Below are positions 43,947 to 52,520 of a DNA stretch of 64,000 nt, in pieces. Source of the stretch: Allorhizobium sonneratiae (GTDB lineage: Bacteria; Pseudomonadota; Alphaproteobacteria; Rhizobiales; Rhizobiaceae); the NCBI RefSeq assembly GCF_023700755.1, contig NZ_JAMKOJ010000006.1, positions 236,822 through 300,821 on the forward strand, given 5' to 3'. The position numbers and the translations under genes were made by a program. Each line of letters opens with the position of its first letter. Position 1 is the first letter of the stretch. The notes beneath the pieces were generated by a model, which had not been told where the DNA came from, searched no databases, and was given only the letters and a program-made list of their open reading frames with translations.

Positions 43947-44639
43947 GTGCAGGATATTTATATCTCCGATCAGTATGCCGAGCTCAACCCAAGCTGGCAC
44001 GAGGAAGATTCACCGTGGAAAGCCGGCAGGGTCGCCGACATTCTATCGCGCAACCGGATTGATTTCCGGAGTTTTCTCGAAGTCGGCTGCGGAACGGGTG
44101 AAATTTTGCTGAATTTGCACAAACACTATCCTGATGTTGATTTCACCGGATATGAAATTTCTCCCCATGCGTTTCAAAGGGCGAAACTGAAGGAGAATGC
44201 GTCGGTCTGCTTCAACTTCGGTGACGTTCTTCAAGAAAAGGACATTCATTCCGATGTTGTCCTGCTCGCTGATGTCATCGAGCATGTTGACGATTATCTG
44301 GGCTTCATCAAAGGGGTGAAGCCCCTTGGCCGTTACAAGATTTTTCATATCCCGCTGGATCTGTCGGCGCAGTCCGTGCTGCGGGGATGGCCGATCACCA
44401 ATCTGCGAAAACAGGTCGGTCATCTTCATTACTTCTTCAAGGACACGGCTCTGGCGACACTGGTGGACTGCGGCTATTCCATTATCGATTATCAATATAC
44501 CGCAAGCCGACTGGAATTGCCCAATCAGGCCCTCTCCAGCCAGATCATGCGCTGGCCGCGAAAAATTCTCTTCCGTTTGTTTCCAGATCTGACGGTGCGC
44601 AGTCTGGGGGGATATTCCCTGCTTGTTCTGGCCGAGTGA
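43947..44639 (+). CDS. Class I SAM-dependent methyltransferase
   Basis: Motif I 'FLEVGCGTGEILL' at about residue 44, acidic motif 'FTGYEISPHAF' and 'VVLLADVIEHVDDYLGF' (motif IV) define a Rossmann methyltransferase of 230 residues. The start is GTG 43947 with GGGAG six bases upstream. Its position after the sugar transferase suggests O-methylation of a sugar in the repeat unit, although the substrate is inferred from context. Confidence 0.85.
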   Translation: MQDIYISDQYAELNPSWHEEDSPWKAGRVADILSRNRIDFRSFLEVGCGTGEILLNLHKHYPDVDFTGYEISPHAFQRAKLKENASVCFNFGDVLQEKDIHSDVVLLADVIEHVDDYLGFIKGVKPLGRYKIFHIPLDLSAQSVLRGWPITNLRKQVGHLHYFFKDTALATLVDCGYSIIDYQYTASRLELPNQALSSQIMRWPRKILFRLFPDLTVRSLGGYSLLVLAE

Positions 44640-44797
44640 ACAGGGATCTCAAACGACAGGTGCGCTATGCGATGTCCATGCCGCATCATGCGGACCAGCA
44701 AGAACAGGACGGTCCAAATCGGGGCAATCGTCAGCAAGGCATCCAGGCCACAAAGAAGAGGGCCTGATCCGAACGTGTTTTCAGTCAGGGAAATTTC

Positions 44798-46249
44798 ATG
44801 AGTGTCGCGTTCATTGGTGTCCTGACGATCCTGGCCGGGCTGATCGGATTGAACAGCAGCATGTCTGTTCTTTTCGTCTGGTTCTGTATCACCTGTATTC
44901 TGGGGTCTGCCTCCGCCATGCTGATCGGTGCAGCCAATATTCTGCCCGGTCATCTGCTGCTCGGATTTCTCGTCATCCCGCTGCTTGTGAACCGGCGCGC
45001 CCTGGCCTGTTTTTTTCGTCAATTCGAGATGGGCAAACCTGGATTTTGGCTGCTCCTGCTGGCCCTCTACGGTATTCTGAGCGCGTTTTTTGTCCCCCGC
45101 CTGCTGGCTGGCGCAACCGACATCCTGCCGCTTGGCACGACGATCTATGCCGATACCGGCTCCACGGTTCCTCTGGCGCCTGTTTCCAGCAATGTGACGC
45201 AAAGCCTCTACATGACTGCCGATCTGATCTGTTTTGGCATTACGGCTGCTCTTGCCACCTCTGAAACCGGACGCGCTGCCGTGATCAAAGGCCTTCTCGC
45301 CTACAGCCTCGCCAATCTGATCTTCGCCCTGCTCGACCTTGCAAGCTTTTACACTGGCCATCAGGATCTGCTCTCCATCATCCGCAATGCTACCTACACG
45401 ATGCACACGCAAGAAACGATTGCCGGTCTGAAGCGGATTGTCGGCGCCTTTCCGGAGACCTCGTCTTTTTCCCGCTCGACACTTGGTGTTCTCGGCTTTT
45501 GCGGAAGCTTGTGGCTGGCGGGATACCGCCCCGCTCTGACAGGCCTGCTGGCCGGTTCGGCTGCGGTGATGCTGGTCCTGTCCACCTCCTCCACCGGGGT
45601 GGCAGGTCTGCCGGTGATGCTGGCTGTGCTGATGGCAACCGGCCTTGAACTGATCTGGCAAAGACGGTTGCGGACCTACGGGTTTTTGACACTGCTGGCC
45701 GTACCCGTTCTGATCGTCGTGGTCGGGCTCGTCCTGGCGCTGGACGCCAGGATCTGGCAGACGATCTACAACTATATCGATATGGTCATCCTCAACAAGG
45801 CCCAGTCGGATTCCGGGGTGGAGCGCAGCTCCTGGAACAACTACGCTCTGCAGAATTTTTTCGACAGCTTTGGCATGGGAGTCGGTCTCGGCACCGTGCG
45901 CACCTCAAGCTTTGCGCTCGCCCTCCTCGCAGGTGTCGGCATTCCCGGCACCCTGTTCTATCTGGCGTTTCTCTATGGCGCGATCGGCCGGCCGCTGCTG
46001 CATGTCGCCAGCACCAAAAGAACGGCACAGCGCACGGACAATCCCGATCAAGCGACCCACAGAAATGTTATGCACATCGCCTGCCGCAATGGCTGCCTCG
46101 GTCTGCTGATCGGCGATCTCGTCTTAAGCCCCACCATCGATCAGGGACTGTTTTTCTTCATTCTGGCGGGGCTTGGCAGCGCCAGCACCTTTCATGCGCG
46201 ACACATTCTCTATCGGCAAAGCCATCGACCTGCAGGAGCATTGCGATGA
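44798..46249 (+). CDS. Polysaccharide polymerase/O-antigen ligase-type membrane protein (ExoQ/Wzy-like)
   Basis: A 483-residue integral membrane protein with ten or more hydrophobic segments, beginning 'VAFIGVLTILAGLIGL'. The large periplasmic loop near 'YTMHTQETIAGLKRIVGAFPETSSFSRS' (core 'GAFPETSSFS') and the later 'SSWNNYALQNFFDSFGMGVGLGTVR' (core 'GMGVGLGTVR') are typical of Wzy/ExoQ proteins. It would polymerise repeat units in the periplasm. It overlaps the next gene by four bases. The 158-base gap upstream has no gene. Confidence 0.8.
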   Translation: MSVAFIGVLTILAGLIGLNSSMSVLFVWFCITCILGSASAMLIGAANILPGHLLLGFLVIPLLVNRRALACFFRQFEMGKPGFWLLLLALYGILSAFFVPRLLAGATDILPLGTTIYADTGSTVPLAPVSSNVTQSLYMTADLICFGITAALATSETGRAAVIKGLLAYSLANLIFALLDLASFYTGHQDLLSIIRNATYTMHTQETIAGLKRIVGAFPETSSFSRSTLGVLGFCGSLWLAGYRPALTGLLAGSAAVMLVLSTSSTGVAGLPVMLAVLMATGLELIWQRRLRTYGFLTLLAVPVLIVVVGLVLALDARIWQTIYNYIDMVILNKAQSDSGVERSSWNNYALQNFFDSFGMGVGLGTVRTSSFALALLAGVGIPGTLFYLAFLYGAIGRPLLHVASTKRTAQRTDNPDQATHRNVMHIACRNGCLGLLIGDLVLSPTIDQGLFFFILAGLGSASTFHARHILYRQSHRPAGALR

Positions 46250-48303
46250 CGAAGCACCATGGTCTTACCATCAATGGACGTTTTCTGTCGCAAAACCAGA
46301 CCGGCGTGCAGCGCTATGCCTTTCATACGCTCAAAGCCATGGAAAGTCTGGTTACAGAAAAAGACACCGTCCGCATCATTGCGCCGCGCCAGAAGCCTCA
46401 GGTACAGGCGCCTCAGTTTCCAGTTCTGAAGACGGGACCGCTTTCCGGTCACGCCTGGGAACAATCAGTCCTCCCCGCACAGCTGCATGGCAGCAGACTG
46501 CTCAATCTGTGCAACACTGCCCCTGTCGTCATCCGCAATCAGATCGTGTGCATTCATGACGCCAATGTCTTCACCATGCCGGAAAGCTATAGCCGCGGCT
46601 TCAGGGCCTATTATCGCCTTCTCCAGCCATGGATCGCAAAACGCAGCCTGCGGGTTGCCACCGTCTCTCAATCCTCGGCGCGGCAGATTGCCCGCCATCT
46701 GCAGATACCTCTCGGTGATATCGCCATTCTGCCCAATGGACACGAACATGCCCTGACCTGGTCCCCGGAGAGGGCAGAGCTTGCCCGCACCTTTTACGAT
46801 CGTCGGATCGCCGCGACCGGACGTCAGTTCATTCTTCTGCTCGGCTCACGCGCAAAGCACAAAAATCTGCAACTGCTTCTGGCGCTGGCCGATGATCTTG
46901 ACCGTCTGGGGATCGATCTGGTGGTTGCCGGCGGCGGCAGCGATATTTTCCCGGCGGCACAGATGCAGCAACATGCGAATGTCAGCCTGCTTGGCCGGGT
47001 CAGTGACGATGACCTTGCCTTTCTTCTCGACCGGGCCCTCTGCCTTGTCTTTCCTTCCCTCACGGAAGGTTTTGGCCTGCCGCTGGTCGAGGCCATGGCA
47101 AGAGGCTGCCCGATCATTTCATCCCATCTCGCCAGCATGCCGGACGTCTGCGGCGATGCTGCCCTGCTTGCCTCGCCTTTCGATGCGAAGCCATGGCTCG
47201 ATCATATCAAGGCCCTGCTTGGCGCGCAGGATCTGCGACAAGACCTCATCGAAAAGGGGCGACGCCAGATGAAAAACTTCTCCTGGCGCACAACCGCAGA
47301 AGGTTATCTCGCGCTGTGCGAAACGCCGGGCAAAAGGCTTTCACAAGCAACACCTTCTGCCTTGGCCAACTATGCGACCGCCCCGGCATTGTCGGTCAGT
47401 GTCGCCATTGCCACACGCGGACGTCCTGCCGTTGTCAGTGAAACGGTTCGCCATCTTCTTGCCCATCAGACGCTGAAACCACAGCGCGTGGTTCTATCGA
47501 CAGTCGATCCTGCCGATGCCGGAGACCTCTGCCAACTGGACGAAGTCGAGATCATCACCGGCCCCGGCGGCCTTGCCGCCCAACGCAACACGGCGCTTGC
47601 GGCCCTTTCGTCCGAGACCGATATCGTCGTGTTCTTCGATGATGATTTCGTCGCTGACCGCAACTGGCTTGCTGCTGCCGTGCGGGCATTTCAGGATGAA
47701 AACCGTCTTGCCGGCTTTACCGGCCTCGTCGTTGCCGATGGCATCAAGGGACCGGGTCTAAGCTTTGCCGAAGCCATATCCATTCTGGAACAATCCAGCT
47801 CCAAAGACGCATTATGGATGCCGTCCTACAGTCCTTACGGCTGCAACATGGCCTTTCGCCACGCTGCAATCGGATCGCTCCGTTTCGATGAGCGTCTGGT
47901 TCTCTATGGCTGGCTGGAAGATCGCGATTTCGGTGCCGCCCTTGCCCGACAGGGCGGCCTTCTGGTGCAATGCGGCCAGGCCTTTGGCGTGCATATGGGC
48001 AGCAAGTCGGGCCGCGTCAGCGGTCTGCGGCTTGGCTATTCACAGATTATCAATCCGCTTTACATGCTGGGCAAAGGCACGATTTCGCTTCAGGAGGCAG
48101 GCGGACAGATCTTCCGCAATGTGGCCAGCAATCTCGTCCTGTCGCTGAAGCCAGAACCTTATATCGACCGGATCGGTCGGCTCAAGGGCAACCTGACCGG
48201 CTTTGCCGATGTGCTACGCGGCACGCTGCAACCGGAAAAAGCAGCAAAACTCTTCATGGATAAAGACAAAGGACATCGTCCTGCGGTGGAGCAGCAAAAA
48301 TGA
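46246..48303 (+). CDS. Two-domain glycosyltransferase: GT4 fused to GT2
   Basis: Residues 1-365 are a GT-B family 4 enzyme ('GRFLSQNQTGVQRYAFHTL', 'FPSLTEGFGLPLVEAMARGCPII' with EX7E). From about residue 387 a GT-A family 2 domain begins ('SVSVAIATRGRPAVVSETV') with the acidic metal site 'VVFFDDDFVADRNWL'. Both catalytic motifs look intact, so one polypeptide probably adds two successive sugars. There is no stop or frameshift between them. It is coupled by ATGA overlaps to the genes on both sides. Confidence 0.88.
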   Translation: MTKHHGLTINGRFLSQNQTGVQRYAFHTLKAMESLVTEKDTVRIIAPRQKPQVQAPQFPVLKTGPLSGHAWEQSVLPAQLHGSRLLNLCNTAPVVIRNQIVCIHDANVFTMPESYSRGFRAYYRLLQPWIAKRSLRVATVSQSSARQIARHLQIPLGDIAILPNGHEHALTWSPERAELARTFYDRRIAATGRQFILLLGSRAKHKNLQLLLALADDLDRLGIDLVVAGGGSDIFPAAQMQQHANVSLLGRVSDDDLAFLLDRALCLVFPSLTEGFGLPLVEAMARGCPIISSHLASMPDVCGDAALLASPFDAKPWLDHIKALLGAQDLRQDLIEKGRRQMKNFSWRTTAEGYLALCETPGKRLSQATPSALANYATAPALSVSVAIATRGRPAVVSETVRHLLAHQTLKPQRVVLSTVDPADAGDLCQLDEVEIITGPGGLAAQRNTALAALSSETDIVVFFDDDFVADRNWLAAAVRAFQDENRLAGFTGLVVADGIKGPGLSFAEAISILEQSSSKDALWMPSYSPYGCNMAFRHAAIGSLRFDERLVLYGWLEDRDFGAALARQGGLLVQCGQAFGVHMGSKSGRVSGLRLGYSQIINPLYMLGKGTISLQEAGGQIFRNVASNLVLSLKPEPYIDRIGRLKGNLTGFADVLRGTLQPEKAAKLFMDKDKGHRPAVEQQK

Positions 48304-49958
48304 ATGACACACGGTTTTCCCCGCATGAACCTTCCGCCAGAAAGAATGGTCAGATCGATGGCTTCGATCCGGATCATCAGGAGCCGCCCTTGCGCATTGC
48401 GCTTGGTTTCGTTCTGCGGCACCGGCTGATCCTTGGGGGTTTTACCCTGGCAGGGATCATTCTGTCGGCCCTTTATGCCCTGACATTGCCGCCGGTCTAC
48501 CAATCGACAGCGACACTGCTGCTGGAGCCTGCAAGGCAGCTCGATACGGCAGGCGTGAATACGTCACCACGCGATCTTGATCTTGCCCGGGTTGATAGCG
48601 AACTGGTCGTCATTCGCTCGGAACGGCTGCTGTTAACGGTCTTCAATGGCCTCAATCTCTATGGCAACCGGGATGTGCAGACACAATCGCGCGGCCCGAT
48701 GAGCGGCCTGAGCGGGTTGTTGCAAAGCTTGAAACTGCGGCTTTTTTCGCAAAAGCGTGAAGCCGTTGCCCGCACCAACGATATCGAACGGCAACTGGCC
48801 TTTGCCAATTTTGCCCAGCATGTTTCGGCAGACCGGATCGGCCAGTCCTATGTCATTGCCATTTCCTATTCATCATCCGATCCGGCCATGGCGCAGAAGG
48901 TGACGAATGCCATCGTTTCGGCCTATCTACTTCAGGCCATCGAGAGCAAATACCGCATGGCTGTGGCCGGAGCGGTGGCCCTGCAGGGGCGGATCGATGC
49001 CCTGGCGGGCGAAGTGGAAACCGCCACGGCTGCGCTGAAAAGCGGTACACTGCCCACCCAGGCGACACCGGATGCGGATGCCCGGGTGATCGGGGCGCCG
49101 CAATTGCCGCTTGGACCTTCTGCACCGCGCAGGAACCTGATTGTTGCCCTTGGTGCCTTTATCGGTCTGTTTGCCGGGATCGGTGCCGCCGTGCTCAAGA
49201 CAAGTTTCGATCGCCGGGTGGGCGACTGGCAGGAACTTGCGCAAGAAACTGGCCTGCCTTGCCTCGGCATCGTTCAACTGCCGCCCATGGATGGTAATTT
49301 TTCTGCTGCCAGCCCGAAGGATATTGTCGCCCTGTTTTCAGAACAGCAGGGCTCAAAATATCTTTCCGCCATTCGCGATCTGCGCACCGCTGTCGATCTT
49401 GCCACAACACAGAAGGACCGGGAGGGCAATACCATTATTGCGATTGCCGGATGCGATGACACCAGTGCAGCCTCAACGGTCTGCATCGGCCTTGCCGAAC
49501 TGGTGAACCGCAGCGGCAGACATGTTACGGTGATGCTGGAAAACGCCCGAGGCCAGCACAAGATTTCCGGCTTTGCCGCCACGCTTGCCGATATGATCGT
49601 CAACCGCACGCCCTTCTCCGACGTGGTTTTCAGAAGCAACAGCCAGATCACCGTGGTGCCGATCCATTCCAACAATGCCGAAGCCAATCTTTATGCCGAT
49701 TTTCGCAGCTCCTTTGCCCGGCGCATCATGGATACGGCCAGCCAGCAGGGTAATGTCCTGATCGAACTGCCCCCGCTTGAGCATACGGCTGACGGTCTGG
49801 CGCTCGCGGTGCAGGCTGACGCCGTGATCATTGTTGCCATTGCCGGACAAACGACGCGAGACGATGTCATCGATGTGATGCAGCGCTACCGTCATGTCGG
49901 CGCCAATGTCATTGGCACGGTGATCGGCACGACCGATATGGCGGACGCCAAAGCATGA
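48300..49958 (+). CDS. Wzz/ExoP-like chain-length protein with degenerate kinase domain
   Basis: Two membrane segments (about 43-63 and 279-298) flank a Wzz-type periplasmic domain that begins 'LPPVYQSTATLLLEPARQ'. The cytoplasmic domain from about 300 has the bacterial tyrosine kinase fold, but the Walker A position (about 380-394, 'IAIAGCDDTSAASTVC') lacks GKS/T, the Walker A' 'VMLEN' lacks its usual aspartates, and no tyrosine-rich tail is present (ends 'GTTDMADAKA'). It probably controls chain length or export without kinase activity. Coupled on both sides. Confidence 0.82.
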   Translation: MNDTRFSPHEPSARKNGQIDGFDPDHQEPPLRIALGFVLRHRLILGGFTLAGIILSALYALTLPPVYQSTATLLLEPARQLDTAGVNTSPRDLDLARVDSELVVIRSERLLLTVFNGLNLYGNRDVQTQSRGPMSGLSGLLQSLKLRLFSQKREAVARTNDIERQLAFANFAQHVSADRIGQSYVIAISYSSSDPAMAQKVTNAIVSAYLLQAIESKYRMAVAGAVALQGRIDALAGEVETATAALKSGTLPTQATPDADARVIGAPQLPLGPSAPRRNLIVALGAFIGLFAGIGAAVLKTSFDRRVGDWQELAQETGLPCLGIVQLPPMDGNFSAASPKDIVALFSEQQGSKYLSAIRDLRTAVDLATTQKDREGNTIIAIAGCDDTSAASTVCIGLAELVNRSGRHVTVMLENARGQHKISGFAATLADMIVNRTPFSDVVFRSNSQITVVPIHSNNAEANLYADFRSSFARRIMDTASQQGNVLIELPPLEHTADGLALAVQADAVIIVAIAGQTTRDDVIDVMQRYRHVGANVIGTVIGTTDMADAKA

Positions 49959-50986
49959 CAGCAACGCCCCCGCGACTGGCCGTGATCATCACCTGCTGGA
50001 ATTATACGGCCTATGTCGGCGAGGCCATCGAAAGTGTACTTGACCAGAAACAGGCCGGTTGCGAGCTTATCGTGATCGACGATGGTTCGACGGACGGATC
50101 CTGGGATATCATCTGCCGCTACGGCATTCCCGCCGTCAGGAAAGAGAATGGTGGCCAGCTTTCCGCCTGTCTCGAAGGCTTGAAACAGACCACGGCACCG
50201 TTCATCCTGTTTCTCGATGCTGATGATGTGATGGAGCCGGGTTCGATTGCCGTGCTTCTCGAAACGCTGGATGATGATGTCGCCAAATTGCAGTTTTCCA
50301 TGAACCGCATCGACAAGAACGGACATCTCCTGCCGCTGGCACCGCTCACATTTGACGATTTTCGCAACCGCAAAAACGTTATGGACAGCGTCTTGCGCGA
50401 TGGCACCTATGCTACACCGCCAACCTCCGGCAATGTTTTCCGTCGCGATGTTCTCGACCTGCTATATGAGGTCGATTACGATCGCGCGGTAGACGGTGTC
50501 ATCCTGTTTGCCGCCCCGTTTTTCGGCGACATCGTCAGTCTCAGCAGGACGCTGGTGCGCTATCGGGTACATGATCGCAATGATTCCGGCCTTGGCCGCC
50601 CACTGGATGCACGCTCCCTCAGGCGGGATCTGTTGCGGTTTGAGCAGAGAATGACCCATCTGCGCCACTTCCTGTCCAGCAAGGGTATGGATCATCAACT
50701 GGTCGAAAGCGAAAGAGCCTATTTTCACCTTGAACGCAGCCTCTATCTCAGCGTGGCCGAAGGCAGGCGCATCTCGAGCATCATGCTGTTTCAGCTTCTC
50801 AAGGCTCTCTGGCGACAGCGTTTTTCCAGCCGAACACGGCTGTTCATCACACTGTTCTTTTTGCTGACGGCGCTGCTGCCCAACCGCAACGCAAGGAGCG
50901 GCCTTGCCTATCGGCTGAAGGCCGGACAAAGATCCGGCCACGGCCTGATCATGGCAATGTTGCGCGTTCAGCACGACGGTCCGTGA
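49955..50986 (+). CDS. Glycosyltransferase family 2
   Basis: A GT-A enzyme of 343 residues. The N-terminal 'LAVIITCWNYTAYVGEAIESV' and 'CELIVIDDGSTDGSWDII' (nucleotide site) are followed by 'PFILFLDADDVMEPGSI', the DxD metal site. The C-terminal part has a weak hydrophobic stretch near residue 290 ('LFITLFFLLTALLP'), so the protein may be membrane associated. It overlaps the Wzz-like gene by four bases. Confidence 0.88.
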   Translation: MTATPPRLAVIITCWNYTAYVGEAIESVLDQKQAGCELIVIDDGSTDGSWDIICRYGIPAVRKENGGQLSACLEGLKQTTAPFILFLDADDVMEPGSIAVLLETLDDDVAKLQFSMNRIDKNGHLLPLAPLTFDDFRNRKNVMDSVLRDGTYATPPTSGNVFRRDVLDLLYEVDYDRAVDGVILFAAPFFGDIVSLSRTLVRYRVHDRNDSGLGRPLDARSLRRDLLRFEQRMTHLRHFLSSKGMDHQLVESERAYFHLERSLYLSVAEGRRISSIMLFQLLKALWRQRFSSRTRLFITLFFLLTALLPNRNARSGLAYRLKAGQRSGHGLIMAMLRVQHDGP

Positions 50987-50989
50987 GGA

Positions 50990-52066
50990 TTATCCCGGAA
51001 CGGATTGACCGCGTGCCTTGCAGGCCTCGCGATAGACAACCAGCGTCTCCTCTGCCACCCGCCGGATGGTCAATCGCTCGATATGGGTCTGGCTACGCTG
51101 TTTCCACTCATTGAGAACGGCATTGTTTGACAAAAGCAGAGCAAGCGCTTCGGCAAGGGCCCCAGCATTTTCCGCCGGCACGATGATTCCGGCCTCTCCA
51201 TGCTCCAGCAGTTGCGGAATACCGCCAACAGAAGAGCCGATCACCGCGCAGCCTGCCTCGCGGGCCTCGCAGATGACCAGAGGGGCCGGATCGGCCAAAG
51301 ATGGCAGCACGAAAATATCGCCCGCCGCCATCCAGACAAACGGATCTTCTTTCGCCCCGAGAAAATGAATGGCCGAAGACGATGGCAATCCCGACGCCAT
51401 TTGGCGATAATCCTGCTCATGCGGCCCTTCCCCGATGATGTAGAGATTGGCCTGCGGATAGATCTGATAAACCTGATTGAAGGCCTCAATCAGAAATGGC
51501 AGGCCTTTGCGTGGATGCAGGCCGCCAACAAACACAATACTGGGAGACACGAGATCGGCCTTAAACGCCGAGCGGCCCTCAAAGCGGGCAGACCCGATCG
51601 TACCGTTCAGCACCACACGCAACTTTGCCGAAGAGACACCGCGACCTTCCATGGAGAGGCCGACAGCCTCGCTGACGGCTATGACCCTGTCACCCAGGCC
51701 CATCAGTATGGCACTCTTTTCAAACTCGTTATGGACGGTCGTTACCAGCGGCGTGCCCATCAACCGGCAGAGAGGCCATGCCAGCACAGCACTGGTCATC
51801 ATATGCGCATGAATAATATCCGGCCGCCACCGGCGGATCAGACCATGCAAGGCCATCTCCGATTTCAACAGGGTCAGCGGCTTGCGCGTGTGATCGATCC
51901 GTGTCGTCTCCACCCCGAAACGCGTCAGTAACGGATCGAAGTCGCCACCACCACTGGCGATGCAGGCCATATGCCCCTGCCTGACCTGCTCGCAAGCCAG
52001 ATCGACAGCAGCATGGACATGTCCATTCAGTCGGTTCGTATGATTGAGAAGATGCAAGATACGCAT
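50990..52066 (-). CDS. Glycosyltransferase family 4
   Basis: A GT-B enzyme of 358 residues with start ATG 52066 ('MRILHLLNHTNRLNGHVHAA'). The glycine-rich acceptor loop, 'PSIVFVGGLHPRKGLPFLIEA' and 'LPSLADPAPLVICEAREAGCAVIGS' (the last with E..E of EX7E) fit the family. The longer frame to 52147 has no ribosome binding site. It is on the minus strand, convergent with the GT2 gene and only three bases from it. Confidence 0.85.
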   Translation of the reverse strand: MRILHLLNHTNRLNGHVHAAVDLACEQVRQGHMACIASGGGDFDPLLTRFGVETTRIDHTRKPLTLLKSEMALHGLIRRWRPDIIHAHMMTSAVLAWPLCRLMGTPLVTTVHNEFEKSAILMGLGDRVIAVSEAVGLSMEGRGVSSAKLRVVLNGTIGSARFEGRSAFKADLVSPSIVFVGGLHPRKGLPFLIEAFNQVYQIYPQANLYIIGEGPHEQDYRQMASGLPSSSAIHFLGAKEDPFVWMAAGDIFVLPSLADPAPLVICEAREAGCAVIGSSVGGIPQLLEHGEAGIIVPAENAGALAEALALLLSNNAVLNEWKQRSQTHIERLTIRRVAEETLVVYREACKARGQSVPG

Positions 52067-52520
52067 GATGTGCCCCAGCCTGATGACAATGTCTTTATCA
52101 TGTGTATGGAACGTTTTTGCTACAAACTTCCGGACAATACAGACCATGTTTTAATTATTGCGGTTAATTCAGTCAGCCCATACAAAATCCGCGACTATAA
52201 AACATATCCGCATCAGAAAAAAATTTTGTCATCGCCAATTATTGCCGCCTGACATAGTCAGTCAATGCTTTTAGTTACACTATTTTAAAAGAGTTATTTT
52301 TCCATATGACCGCAATTACCACAGGATCGTAAATCTCTGTATATTACGGGAAAATCATAGCGTGTTTTTACAGCGCCGCGCGCCAAACATGGCGCACAAA
52401 AATCGCTGTAACACTTTTCATCTGCTGCATCATTTTCATCTTAAATCCACGCCGATTTAAGGAATGATGCAGTAGGCTGGATCCACGGCCTAAGCAGACG
52501 GCGCAAAAGGCAATGTTGTT
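52067..52520. other. Intergenic gap between two minus-strand exopolysaccharide genes
   Basis: About 450 bases with no gene. The part 52140-52340 is AT-rich and probably holds the promoter of the GT4 gene at 50990-52066. The rest is dispersed repeat copy C. Confidence 0.5.
52370..52473. repeat. Dispersed palindromic repeat, copy C
   Basis: CAGCGCCGCGCGCC...GGCGCAC is followed by AACACTTTTCATCTGCTGCATC and an inverted half ending ATTTAAGGAATGATGCAG, so TGCTGCATCATT and AATGATGCAG form a second hairpin. It is the most complete of the four copies. Confidence 0.75.

Noticed and set aside
44525..45661. 378-residue minus-strand open frame
   Set aside because: Antisense to the methyltransferase end and the ExoQ-like membrane protein; Gln/Arg-rich low-complexity composition.
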